Assembly (NCBI GenBank): GCA_009780585.1
Contig: WQZS01000011.1
Location: forward strand, 1-64,000
Length of the DNA: 64,000 nucleotides
Direction of reading: 5' to 3'
Source: Defluviitaleaceae bacterium
GTDB lineage: Bacteria; Bacillota; Clostridia; Lachnospirales; WQUN01
In this document: positions 56,164 through 64,000 of the stretch, one piece after another
Layout of the letters: each line of letters begins with the position of its first letter
Position numbering within the stretch: position 1 is the first letter of the stretch
Translations under genes and position numbers: made by a program
Notes under the pieces: model-generated
Told to the model about the DNA's origin: nothing
Databases searched by the model: none
Seen by the model: only the letters and a program-made list of their open reading frames with translations

Positions 56164-56978
56164 TATTCTTCACCGCCGCCGCCTGCCGCTTCGGCCTGCT
56201 TGGCGCCCACACCGCCGCGAAGAGCCGGGGAAAGGAACGATTTTAACTTTTCTTCAATGATACGGGGGTTTTCACCCGCCTGTATCGATAACATTCCCTC
56301 AATAAGTACGGTTTTTAACAGTATTTCTTCATTGCTTACCTGTTTTAATTTTGAGGAAATGGGGTTACACAAGAAGTTTGCCAATATACAGCCGTAGAAC
56401 GTCGTTACGAGCGCGACGCTGAGCATCGGGCCGATCCCGCCGGGTTCGTCCAATTTGAGAAGCATGAGGACGAGGCCGACCATCGTACCCAACATACCCC
56501 ACGAGGGGGCGTAGGTAGCCATCATTTCCCACACGCCGGCAATCGCGCCATGGCGGTCCTCCGTCCAGGAGCGTTCGGTTTCCATGATATCCTTAACCAA
56601 CTCGGGGTCGGTACCGTCCACGATCAGCATAACGCCCTTCTTTAGGAAGGCGTCGTCCATGTTATTGGCGGATTCCTCCAGCGCGAGTACGCCTTCCTTA
56701 CGGGCCGTGTTGGCGAGCTGAACGATTTTGTCGATGGCGGCGGCGGGGTCCTGCGCGGGCGGTTTGAAAATGATGCCGACGGCTTTCATCGCCGTGACGA
56801 ACGTACTCATTTTGACGGAAAGAAACGTAGCGGCGACCGTACCCCCGACAACAATCATAACGGAAGGGGCGTCGCCGAATTCTCCAATCATGGCGGGATT
56901 CATGTCAGCGGTGATGAGGATGGACATAATAATGAAAAGCACACCTGCTACAATTCCAATGAGCGAACCAAGTTCCAA
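56163..56978 (-). CDS. motA: Flagellar stator protein MotA
   Basis: This 271-residue protein has four membrane helices and the cytosolic loop with rotor-contacting charges (QLANTARKEGVLALEE). A conserved motif is GMLGTMVGLVLMLLKLD. It begins at TTG (56978) with GAAAGGGG upstream. Together with MotB it forms the ion-driven stator. Confidence 0.95.
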   Translation of the reverse strand: MELGSLIGIVAGVLFIIMSILITADMNPAMIGEFGDAPSVMIVVGGTVAATFLSVKMSTFVTAMKAVGIIFKPPAQDPAAAIDKIVQLANTARKEGVLALEESANNMDDAFLKKGVMLIVDGTDPELVKDIMETERSWTEDRHGAIAGVWEMMATYAPSWGMLGTMVGLVLMLLKLDEPGGIGPMLSVALVTTFYGCILANFLCNPISSKLKQVSNEEILLKTVLIEGMLSIQAGENPRIIEEKLKSFLSPALRGGVGAKQAEAAGGGGEE

Positions 56979-57018
56979 ATTATACAGCCCCTTTCGGGAA
57001 TTTCCTCATAGGATTGAT

Positions 57019-57204
57019 CTATGTTTTGTTTATTTTTTGCTTGTAGGCGATGATTTTTTCCATCACTTCGTCCACGGTTTCGCGCACGATAACCCTTTTA
57101 CCTGACATCGTCGTGATGGTGGTGTCCGGGGCTTCCTCAACTAATTCGATTTGGTCGCAATTAACCAGCACGTCCCGGTCGTTGATGCGGGTGACAATTA
57201 TCAC
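57019..57204 (-). CDS. flbD: FlbD-like flagellar protein
   Basis: This 61-residue protein starts at GTG (57204) after GGAGGG and matches the small FlbD family of Firmicutes flagellar operons (VTRINDRDVLVNCDQIE, then GKRVIVRETVDEV). Its role is unclear; it is encoded, as usual, between flgE and motA. Confidence 0.88.
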   Translation of the reverse strand: MIIVTRINDRDVLVNCDQIELVEEAPDTTITTMSGKRVIVRETVDEVMEKIIAYKQKINKT

Positions 57205-57293
57205 AATATCCCTCCGCCCTCGTATTACAGTTGATAGTACCATAATGACGGTTTCGTTACAATGGGAAATTATATACTTTTCGCAAAAAACGC

Positions 57294-57332
57294 TAAAAAA
57301 ACGCGGGTTGGTTTTTTTATACCAACCCGCGT
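57294..57332 (-). terminator. Strong terminator after flgE
   Basis: A perfect 12-bp stem (ACGCGGGTTGGT, 57301-57312, with its complement at 57321-57332) is followed on the minus strand by TTTTTTAG. It separates the hook genes from the flbD-motAB block, and a TATAAT-like box on the minus strand (about 57268-57276) could restart transcription. Confidence 0.85.
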
Positions 57333-57342
57333 ACGTTTATTT

Positions 57343-59097
57343 TTACCTTCTTAAGTTAACCAGTTCCTGTATCATTTCGTCCGAAACGGAGATCAACCGG
57401 CTTGAAGCCTGGAATCCGCGCTGTGTGACGATCATGTCGGTGAACTCCTGCGCCAGGTCAACGTTCGACATTTCCAGCGCGCCCGCCTGTATGTCGCCGA
57501 TTTCGCCGATGCCGTCGAACGAACCCGAGTTGGCGGTAGCCGCCCAAAGGTTTGACCCCATGCGCTGCAGGCCCGCCGGGTTTGAAAACATCGCCACGGG
57601 GATTTGCCCCAGCACACGCAGGCGTCCGTTGGTGAACATACCCGTTACCGTACCGTCGCGGCCGATGGAAATGTCGCGCAACGTACCGGGGGGGTTGCCG
57701 TTGATGGGCTCGAAGCCCGCGTTGGTGTTCATGCCGCCGCGGTTGAAGAATTCAAGCATACTGAAAGTCATGGAACCGATGGGGATGGTCGTACCCACTA
57801 CACCGCCGATGTTTCCGGCCCCCGCCGTACCGTCATATACGATTACCCTGCCGTCCGCGTCGCCGAAGGTGGCGCGCGGGTTGGTTCCGCGGATGGGTAC
57901 GATATGCATCTTAAAATCGTTGGCGGCGTTTACTTGCCAGGCTTCGTCGGACCATGTACCCGGTGCCGTCGGTATCGGCCTTCTTAAAACGGGATCGGGG
58001 CGTACGGTGGTGCCTGTCCCCGTCGCTTGCGTCGCCGGCCCCATGCCCAACAGGTTACCCATCGAGTCGAACGCCAGCGTTCCCGTGGGGCGCATGAGTC
58101 CGGGGTCTACACCGGCGGCACCTAACGGCATATCGACCATTACAGGCGGATTCGCATTATTCATTATTCCGTGTTGCAACATCCCCGCGTGGATACGGAG
58201 GTGTGCGGGGCTTATCGGGTTTGCCGCCGTGGAACGCGTACCGTCAAGCCACGCGTGTACGACAAAACCTTCGCTAACCGGCGGTGAAGCGTCGTTAAAC
58301 ACTTCTTCGCCCATAAATTCGAACGTCCAGTAGTTGTTCGCGCCCGGCGTATTGTGGTAAGTGAAGCGTACGTCTATCACGTAGCTGTGGCCGAGGCTGT
58401 CGAAAATGGTCATGGTACGCATGATGTCGCCTTGCTTTACTTGGTTTAATAATGAAGGGTTCGGCGGAATCGGCGGGGTGGCAGTCGCGTTGCCCACAAC
58501 CTCCGGGCAGCTTTCCGTAAACCGTATCACGTTTACCAAGTCGCGGATATTCAAGTTGCCCGCCAGCTCCACAAAGGTCGTCGGTTCGCTGGGCATATTG
58601 GCTTTCGAACCGCTCATGGACAGCGGTACGAGGTTTGAGCGGTTAACCTCCCAACGGCCGGTTTCCTCGTTTTCGAATACGTCCCAGCCCATGAGCTGCA
58701 TACCGTTGACGCCCAGGTTGCCCCGCGCGTCCTTGGTCACGTTGCCCGCGCGGGTAAAGAACGTACCCGACGAATCGCTCACGACGAAGAAGCCGTCGTT
58801 TTGGATCATGATGTCCATACCGAAGTCGGTACGCTGGGAAGCTCCCTGCGTCATGATATTGTCAATTGAACCCATGGAAAGCCCGAGGCCGATTTGCTGC
58901 GGGTTTACGCCCGTGCGGCCCACGTCGGGGTTGGCCGAAGTCGCGCCCGATAAATTTTGGTAGAACGCGTCGCGGAAGGTGGCCCGCGCCGTCTTATAGC
59001 CAATCGTGTTAACGTTGGCGACGTTGTTCGCTATTACGTCCATTCTCGTTTGATGTACGCGGAGTCCCGAGACTCCGGTAAACATGGAACGCATCAT
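57343..59097 (-). CDS. flgE: Flagellar hook protein FlgE
   Basis: This 584-residue protein has the N-terminal rod/hook signature (MFTGVSGLRVHQTRMDVIANNVANVNTIGYK) and the C-terminal helix (SNVDLAQEFTDMIVTQRGFQASSRLISVSDEM). The central variable domains are larger than in E. coli FlgE (about 400 residues), as in many Clostridia. It polymerises into the hook. Confidence 0.96.
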   Translation of the reverse strand: MMRSMFTGVSGLRVHQTRMDVIANNVANVNTIGYKTARATFRDAFYQNLSGATSANPDVGRTGVNPQQIGLGLSMGSIDNIMTQGASQRTDFGMDIMIQNDGFFVVSDSSGTFFTRAGNVTKDARGNLGVNGMQLMGWDVFENEETGRWEVNRSNLVPLSMSGSKANMPSEPTTFVELAGNLNIRDLVNVIRFTESCPEVVGNATATPPIPPNPSLLNQVKQGDIMRTMTIFDSLGHSYVIDVRFTYHNTPGANNYWTFEFMGEEVFNDASPPVSEGFVVHAWLDGTRSTAANPISPAHLRIHAGMLQHGIMNNANPPVMVDMPLGAAGVDPGLMRPTGTLAFDSMGNLLGMGPATQATGTGTTVRPDPVLRRPIPTAPGTWSDEAWQVNAANDFKMHIVPIRGTNPRATFGDADGRVIVYDGTAGAGNIGGVVGTTIPIGSMTFSMLEFFNRGGMNTNAGFEPINGNPPGTLRDISIGRDGTVTGMFTNGRLRVLGQIPVAMFSNPAGLQRMGSNLWAATANSGSFDGIGEIGDIQAGALEMSNVDLAQEFTDMIVTQRGFQASSRLISVSDEMIQELVNLRR

Positions 59098-59180
59098 TGT
59101 AAATAACCCCTTTCGATGTGTGGATTCCTTCTGTCGGTCGGGAATCCTTGCCTCCCCGTGGGGTCCGGCAATATTTTTCG

Positions 59181-59528
59181 TTAGATGATCACCGCGCCGT
59201 CGATGTTGGAGAATACGTTGTCCTGGCGGTTCATTGCGGTGATCACCGTACGGGAGCGTACGTTCACCACCAGCGCGACATCGTCCATTAAGACCAACGA
59301 ATCGCGTATGCCTTTCTCCTGCGCCCTGCCTATCGCCGTGCCCAATCGGGCGATTTGGTCATCGGAGAGCTTAATGTCCCGCGAGTCCAAGCGCAACGCC
59401 GCGTGCTTGGAAAACAATACGTCGCGGAAGTTGATAGACGGCTGTTGGATGGGCTGGCCTTGCTGCGTTATCTGCCTCGCCGCGTTTTCGATACCGGCGA
59501 TGTTCGGGCGTACGTTCGGCGCGATCAC
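59181..59528 (-). CDS. TIGR02530-type flagellar operon protein
   Basis: This 115-residue protein begins at GTG (59528), overlapping flgD. It matches the small conserved protein found between flgD and flgE in Firmicutes (FSKHAALRLDSRDIKLSDDQIARL, then DNVFSNIDGAV). Its function is not established. Confidence 0.88.
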   Translation of the reverse strand: MIAPNVRPNIAGIENAARQITQQGQPIQQPSINFRDVLFSKHAALRLDSRDIKLSDDQIARLGTAIGRAQEKGIRDSLVLMDDVALVVNVRSRTVITAMNRQDNVFSNIDGAVII

Positions 59529-60490
59529 GCGTTATTCCTCGCGACGCGGTCGGCCAGGTACATAAGGTAGCTGACTTCATGCATCGTAACGTTGCCGTCC
59601 TCGTCCTCCGACCGTACGTTAAAGAAGGGAACGCCGTTGCGGATGGTAATATCCTGCACCACACCGCTGATATTGACGTGTTGGATGGTGCGGTCTACGA
59701 ATTGGATCGCTTCCATGGCGTAGTTGATGCGCTCCACGAATTCGCGCGTGCCGTTTTGGAAGACCAGGTACGCGCGGCTGTTGTGGATATCCACGCCCGC
59801 CAGCCTGTCGCCGTTGGTGAATAGCTGGGAACCGATGAGGATTGGCCCGTCGGCCACGGAGGCCACTTCCCACGGGAATACTTCGCGGTTGCCGACGACC
59901 AGTACCGATTGGTTGCCGCTGATCTTGATGTAATTGACCTTTCCTTCCACGAAGTCCGTGACATCCCCTTGCGCGTTGTGCAGGAGGGCTTGTATGGTGC
60001 GTCCCACCATGTCCTGTATGCGGGTTTGGTTGACGGCTTGCAGTACGTTGTTGATGGGGTTGACGGGGTTTTCGCCGACCGCGCGTACGGCCGTGAAGGG
60101 TACGTCTATACCGTCCACAAACAGAAATACATCGCTGCCCTGCATCGTGACACCCTGTACCACGCCGTAGTCCTCAATCCATTCACCCGAATGGGGATGG
60201 CGGAAGCCGAATTCCACTTCCTGCCCGATCATGCCGAAGGCTTGGGTGCGTTCGAAGGATTGGTTGAGGTTGACCATTTGCTCAAGCGCGGAAAATTGCG
60301 CCATCTGTGCCATGAAATCACGGTCATCCATCGGGTTGAGCGGGTCCTGGAATTTGAGCTGCGTCATTAACAAATTAAGGAACGCTTGCTTATCCATTTC
60401 CGAGTTGGGCGTGCGTTCGGAGTTCATGCAGTTGGTCAGTTCCTTTTGCGGGATGTCGCCGATGCTTGACCATAAAACATTGTTTGCCAT
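59525..60490 (-). CDS. flgD: Flagellar hook cap protein FlgD
   Basis: This 321-residue protein has the FlgD N-terminal signature (DKQAFLNLLMTQLKFQDPLNPMDDRDFMAQMAQFSALEQM) and a long variable C-terminus. It caps the growing hook. AAAGGAG precedes the ATG. Confidence 0.95.
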   Translation of the reverse strand: MANNVLWSSIGDIPQKELTNCMNSERTPNSEMDKQAFLNLLMTQLKFQDPLNPMDDRDFMAQMAQFSALEQMVNLNQSFERTQAFGMIGQEVEFGFRHPHSGEWIEDYGVVQGVTMQGSDVFLFVDGIDVPFTAVRAVGENPVNPINNVLQAVNQTRIQDMVGRTIQALLHNAQGDVTDFVEGKVNYIKISGNQSVLVVGNREVFPWEVASVADGPILIGSQLFTNGDRLAGVDIHNSRAYLVFQNGTREFVERINYAMEAIQFVDRTIQHVNISGVVQDITIRNGVPFFNVRSEDEDGNVTMHEVSYLMYLADRVARNNA

Positions 60491-60529
60491 TTGATTTCTC
60501 CTTTCATTAGGATGGGGTTGCGTCCCTTA

Positions 60530-61948
60530 TTACGCCGACAGGTCGATCGTGCCGTCGAAGTCGATGCTTGCGATGCGGGCATTGGCGTCTTCGAGCGATT
60601 CGACGCTTTCCGCGCGGTTACGCGTGTTTTGGCGGCCCCGGGCGAATTGGTTCATCCGTTCGTCTTGGTTATCCCGTACGGATACGCTCAATTCCGAGAA
60701 TTGTATGCCCTGCTCCTCCAACGCGTCGCGTAATTGGTTAAAGCCGGACTCGAGCGCTTCGCGTACGCGCTGGCTTTCCGCGATGAATTGGGCGGTTACG
60801 ATGCCGTTTTGCGTCAGTACGCGCAGCACGATATCGCCGAGGGATTCCGGCCTGAGCGTCAGGCGCATTTCGGTGACTTGTTCGCCCGTGTGCACGCGGA
60901 TTTGCGACATGATTTGGTTGATCACGTCGGCGGGGTTGACGGCTTGCGCGTCTTGGGTTTGTTGGATGACTTGTACGGACTGCACGCGGGTTTCCGTTAT
61001 GCTTTCCATCGGGGTTGCGTTGGCGGCGGCGGGATCGACGGGGGCTTCGTTTGCGGGCAGGAGCGGCGCGCCTTCCGCGGGCAGTAATTGCGGTCCGCTT
61101 GTTTCAACTGCGGTATCCGCCGCTTGCGCGGGAACGGACGCGTTTGACGAAGAAGCCGCGGGTTTCGCCGCTTGCGTATCGGCTTCCTCTTCGATGGGTG
61201 CGTCGCTTACGACGATTTCACCTTCTTTTTCGGCGTATTGCAAGCCTTCCGGTAAGGGTGTGTTCGTTGTTACGGCGTTGGCGGCGGCGGATGCCGGTTT
61301 CGCGTCGGTTGCTTGCTGCGTGTCATGCACAACCGCTTTGGCCGATTCCGCCAATTGCGCCATGGCTTCGTTTACGGCTTTGTACTGCGCGGGGAATTCC
61401 GGGTCGGACAATAGCGCCGCGGGGGTTTCCGCTTCGTATACTTCCTGCATCAACGCCACCACGTTTTGCGGTTCGGTCAAGTCCTGCGGGGTCAGTTCCG
61501 TTTGCGCAAGCATTTCCGTCAATACTTCCGGCGGGGTTTGCAAGATTACGGCTACCGCCGCCAGTATTTGCTCATCGGGGATGTAAAGCGGGATTCCGCC
61601 GTCATCCAAGGCTTCCGCGGGTACGGCTTCTTCCGTTTGGGCGTACGCTTGATTCGCTTCTTCGGTTGCTGATACGGATTCCTTTTCGGCGGGGCGGGTT
61701 TCCTCGGTGCGCCGCGTATTGCGGGGTTGTTCGGCGGATGCTTGGCCTTCCGTTGCGGACGGTTGCTGTTCCGACGGGGAACGACGCTCGTTTCGGATGG
61801 GTATGATGTCGGCCGTGCGGACGCTTTCGCGCCGCTGCGCTTCGGCGAAGACAAGCTCAAAGCCGCCTTGGTTTGCCCGTTCGGCGGCGAAGAGGTTGCG
61901 CGACGCGAGGTTTAAGCCTTGCGCGGTTAATGATTCGAGTGGTTTCAT
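60530..61948 (-). CDS. fliK: Flagellar hook-length control protein FliK
   Basis: This 472-residue protein is low-complexity and rich in Ala, Glu and Pro for most of its length. The conserved C-terminal FliK domain (about 380-445) contains EMRLTLRPESLGDIVLRVL. It measures hook length and signals FlhB to switch substrates. ATG 61948 has AGGAGG upstream. Similarity is confined to the C-terminus, as is usual for FliK. Confidence 0.9.
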   Translation of the reverse strand: MKPLESLTAQGLNLASRNLFAAERANQGGFELVFAEAQRRESVRTADIIPIRNERRSPSEQQPSATEGQASAEQPRNTRRTEETRPAEKESVSATEEANQAYAQTEEAVPAEALDDGGIPLYIPDEQILAAVAVILQTPPEVLTEMLAQTELTPQDLTEPQNVVALMQEVYEAETPAALLSDPEFPAQYKAVNEAMAQLAESAKAVVHDTQQATDAKPASAAANAVTTNTPLPEGLQYAEKEGEIVVSDAPIEEEADTQAAKPAASSSNASVPAQAADTAVETSGPQLLPAEGAPLLPANEAPVDPAAANATPMESITETRVQSVQVIQQTQDAQAVNPADVINQIMSQIRVHTGEQVTEMRLTLRPESLGDIVLRVLTQNGIVTAQFIAESQRVREALESGFNQLRDALEEQGIQFSELSVSVRDNQDERMNQFARGRQNTRNRAESVESLEDANARIASIDFDGTIDLSA

Positions 61949-62010
61949 GGGTTTCCTCCTTTCCTTAGAATTTGGCAATAATTGGTTTGATGATTTGGGG
62001 AACCGCGATT

Positions 62011-62907
62011 TTACTCGGTATCTCCGCCGTTTTCATCATCACCGTTCTCATCTTCATCGTCATAATCTTCATCCGGCGTTATATCTTCGAATGTTTCGGG
62101 CAAAGGCGGCGTAAATAACGCGGGGGCCAGGGGCCTGAGGGTGGGTTCGGGTACGGATATCAAGCGAATCATATGGGCGGCGATTTCGGCATCCATTTCG
62201 TCCAATATCGCGCCCCGCAAGGAATTTGACATGGCGTTTAATATGCTTACCAACAAATCGATATCGGTAATCCGCAGGTCCACCAGTACATCGGCGGCGT
62301 TCCTTTCCTGCATGTTGCTTAACGTCCGTACTTGTGACATCACCGATTCATCGAAGTCACGCAGGCTTATCGCGTCACGCGCCAGTTGCTCGTAGAACTC
62401 GGGCATGATGTAGCGCACATGGTTAAGGAAGGCGTCCGGGTCGCCGTGGGCGACCATAGCGCTGAACTCCGCGCTCACGCGCTGGTATTCGCTCCAATGA
62501 TCGCGGAAGGGGCGCAGCCGCGCGATCAGCAGGGCATCGGCCCGCTCACGTTCCGCCGCCGCGCTTAGTTGGTCTTGCAACGCTTCGTTATCCCGTTCCA
62601 ACGCGCGTATCATATTGGCCAATTGGCGGGTGTCCATTTCTTCCAGCGGGACTTCGTCGCTTTCCTCCTCGGCTGGTGGGAACAATCCCCCCACCAACGG
62701 GGCGTTGCGCAGATACGGCATAAGCGTGCCTTCGCGGAAGTTAAACAGGTTCAACGCCACGACGGCGATGGCCCCGCCGATAATAACCACCAGCAAGATA
62801 ATGATGATAAGACCCTTTTTACCTTTCTTCGGCGGGGTCTTGCCTTTGCCTTTCGCGGGTTTTTTCATGTTATCGTTCATGCGTTTGGTAATTTCATCAT
62901 TGTTCAT
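62011..62907 (-). CDS. YlxF/MotE-like membrane protein of the flagellar operon
   Basis: This 298-residue protein has a Lys-rich N-terminus, one membrane helix (LIIIILLVVIIGGAIAVVAL), a coiled coil (about 90-120), an MgtE_N/FliG-like helical domain (about 185-255) and a very acidic tail. Position between fliJ and fliK matches YlxF of Bacillus, proposed to act with FliL and the motor. Function in this organism is inferred. Confidence 0.8.
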   Translation of the reverse strand: MNNDEITKRMNDNMKKPAKGKGKTPPKKGKKGLIIIILLVVIIGGAIAVVALNLFNFREGTLMPYLRNAPLVGGLFPPAEEESDEVPLEEMDTRQLANMIRALERDNEALQDQLSAAAERERADALLIARLRPFRDHWSEYQRVSAEFSAMVAHGDPDAFLNHVRYIMPEFYEQLARDAISLRDFDESVMSQVRTLSNMQERNAADVLVDLRITDIDLLVSILNAMSNSLRGAILDEMDAEIAAHMIRLISVPEPTLRPLAPALFTPPLPETFEDITPDEDYDDEDENGDDENGGDTE

Positions 62908-62910
62908 ATA

Positions 62911-63369
62911 TTACCCGCTCCTATCGTCCCTTGCTTCCTTATATTTATAGCTGATCAATTCGTCCACTTGTTTTTGTTCCGCAAGCAGCTCTTCTTTGAT
63001 AAATTGCTCGCGGGCGTTGTCGCGCACGATTTCGAGTGCCTTGCGTTCCTTCATGGCTTCGACGAGTTCGAGCCGCTTTTTTTCCGCGAAGGCTTCGGCG
63101 GCCTTTATGCGTTCTTCCTGTTGCTTGATGTGGTTCTTCAGGCGTTCGATCGAGTTGTTCAAGTTCCGTATTTCGACGGGGTCGATGGCGTTAAGCACCG
63201 CGGCGCGCATTTCCTCGATTTGCCGGTTGCGCTGTTCGTTCATTTGCCGCAGGAGGTTTTTTTCCTCCTCCAGCTTGCGGATGGCCTTGGAATATTCCAA
63301 CTCTTTTTGGTCCTCGATTTGTTCCTTTACGCCCAAATATTGCTGTAAACGGAAGTTAAACCGCGCCAT
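62911..63369 (-). CDS. fliJ: Flagellar export chaperone FliJ
   Basis: This 152-residue protein is almost wholly coiled coil, with heptads across about 10-140. It starts FRLQQYLGVKEQIEDQ. FliJ promotes export through FliI and FlhA. Its ATG overlaps the fliI stop by one base. Confidence 0.88.
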   Translation of the reverse strand: MARFNFRLQQYLGVKEQIEDQKELEYSKAIRKLEEEKNLLRQMNEQRNRQIEEMRAAVLNAIDPVEIRNLNNSIERLKNHIKQQEERIKAAEAFAEKKRLELVEAMKERKALEIVRDNAREQFIKEELLAEQKQVDELISYKYKEARDDRSG

Positions 63370-64000
63370 CAGGCCAGGATTCCCTTCATTAATTCCTGCG
63401 CTTCCTCGTAGGAAAACTTATCTTCCACGGCCTGCGTCAGAAAGTCGTTGATGGGGCCATGTTTGGAAATCGCGTCGTCGATGTCATCGCTGGAGCCTTT
63501 CACGTACGCGCCGATGTTGATCAAGTCCTCAGAGTTGGCGTACACGGCCATGGATTTCTTGATTTCGTTGGCGTTCTTTTTATGCTCATTATCCACGATG
63601 TCGGACATACAGCGCGAAACGCTGGCCAGTACGTCGATCGCGGGGTAGTGGTTGCGGTTGGCGATCTTGCGTGATAATACGATATGCCCGTCCAGCACCG
63701 ACCGGGCGGTGTCGGTAACGGGTTCGGTCAAGTCGTCGCCGTCCACCAAAACGGTATACAAGCCCGTGATTGACCCTTTCGCGTCGTTGCCCGCCCGCTC
63801 GAGCAGGTGCGGGATTTTGGCGAACACCGACGGCGTATACCCGCGCGATACGGGCGGTTCGCCGATGGCAAGACCCACTTCGCGCTGGGCCATGGCATAA
63901 CGGGTGAGCGAGTCCATCAGCAACATGACATCCTTGCCTTGGGAACGGAAATATTCCGCGATGCTGGTGGCGACCTCGGCGCATTTTAGGCGTACCAGCG
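63369..64000 (-). CDS. fliI: Flagellar export ATPase FliI, C-terminal part (runs off the window)
   Basis: About 210 C-terminal residues of FliI are present; the N-terminus and Walker A lie beyond 64000. Visible landmarks are the Walker B and neighbour (VMLLMDSLTRYAMAQREVGLAIGEPP), GYTPSVFAKIPHLLERAG and the C-terminal domain. It energises flagellar export together with FliJ and FliH. Confidence 0.95.
   Translation of the reverse strand, partial: LVRLKCAEVATSIAEYFRSQGKDVMLLMDSLTRYAMAQREVGLAIGEPPVSRGYTPSVFAKIPHLLERAGNDAKGSITGLYTVLVDGDDLTEPVTDTARSVLDGHIVLSRKIANRNHYPAIDVLASVSRCMSDIVDNEHKKNANEIKKSMAVYANSEDLINIGAYVKGSSDDIDDAISKHGPINDFLTQAVEDKFSYEEAQELMKGILA

Overview
The window looks like a chromosomal segment of a motile, Gram-positive-type Firmicute, most likely a member of the Clostridia. 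The evidence is the WalRK-YycHI signalling operon, the FliY-type (CheC plus FliN) flagellar switch protein, a DUF4364 regulator, AgrC/LytTR-style signalling and TnpX-like serine recombinases. I cannot name a genus. Host genes are moderately GC-rich by eye. The mobile region on the left is less so, and one cassette inside it (about 2.9-6.8 kb) is strikingly AT-rich.

1-16.7 kb is a mobile element. It holds TGTAG repeats, a leftward PrimPol/helicase-type replication protein (235-2808), an AT-rich three-gene signalling cassette (2943-6629), and rightward phage head genes: small and large terminase, HNH nuclease, a hypothetical protein, portal, ClpP-like protease and HK97 capsid (6910-13448). A TnpW-like small protein and a large serine recombinase (13859-15520) follow. 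No tail, connector or lysis genes lie between capsid and recombinase, so the element resembles a capsid-forming phage satellite (cf-PICI-like) or a strongly reduced prophage. Right of it lie a decayed second recombinase and a toxin gene that has lost its 3' end, suggesting nested insertions.

The cassette at 2943-6629 is the most interesting part. It encodes a soluble histidine kinase, a stand-alone receiver protein, and a receiver fused to a TIR-like nucleotide-binding domain (the PF10137 type found in CBASS/Pycsar effectors). The order and architecture match the Detocs anti-phage system (DtcA-DtcB-DtcC), but with a TIR-like effector instead of the usual nucleoside-phosphorylase-like ATP nucleosidase. 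I propose that it is a TIR-armed Detocs variant carried by a phage satellite.

16.7-41 kb is a mix of host genes: an AgrC-like kinase with a LytTR regulator, a MerR regulator, GAPDH, a GH130 phosphorylase, a DUF1062 protein, an HTH regulator with a nearby palindrome, a Pro/His-rich cupin, a short Hsp70, a nucleoside phosphorylase, ruvA and ruvB with a rhuM gene inserted between them, an XRE regulator with two ABC exporters, a RelB/MazF-type toxin-antitoxin pair, a ferredoxin-type aldo/keto reductase, mutS and a chemoreceptor. 41-48.6 kb holds tRNA-Leu(CAA), DUF4364, the walR-walK-yycH-yycI operon, an IS30 remnant and a CTP synthase whose glutaminase nucleophile is Gly instead of Cys.

48.6-64 kb is a long leftward flagellar cluster read from fliI to flhB (fliI, fliJ, ylxF-like, fliK, flgD, a TIGR02530-type gene, flgE, flbD, motA, motB, fliL, fliM, fliY, cheY-like, fliO, fliP, fliQ, fliR, flhB). 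Most genes overlap or nearly touch. A strong terminator after flgE splits it into an early hook block and a motor/export block. fliI runs off the right edge.
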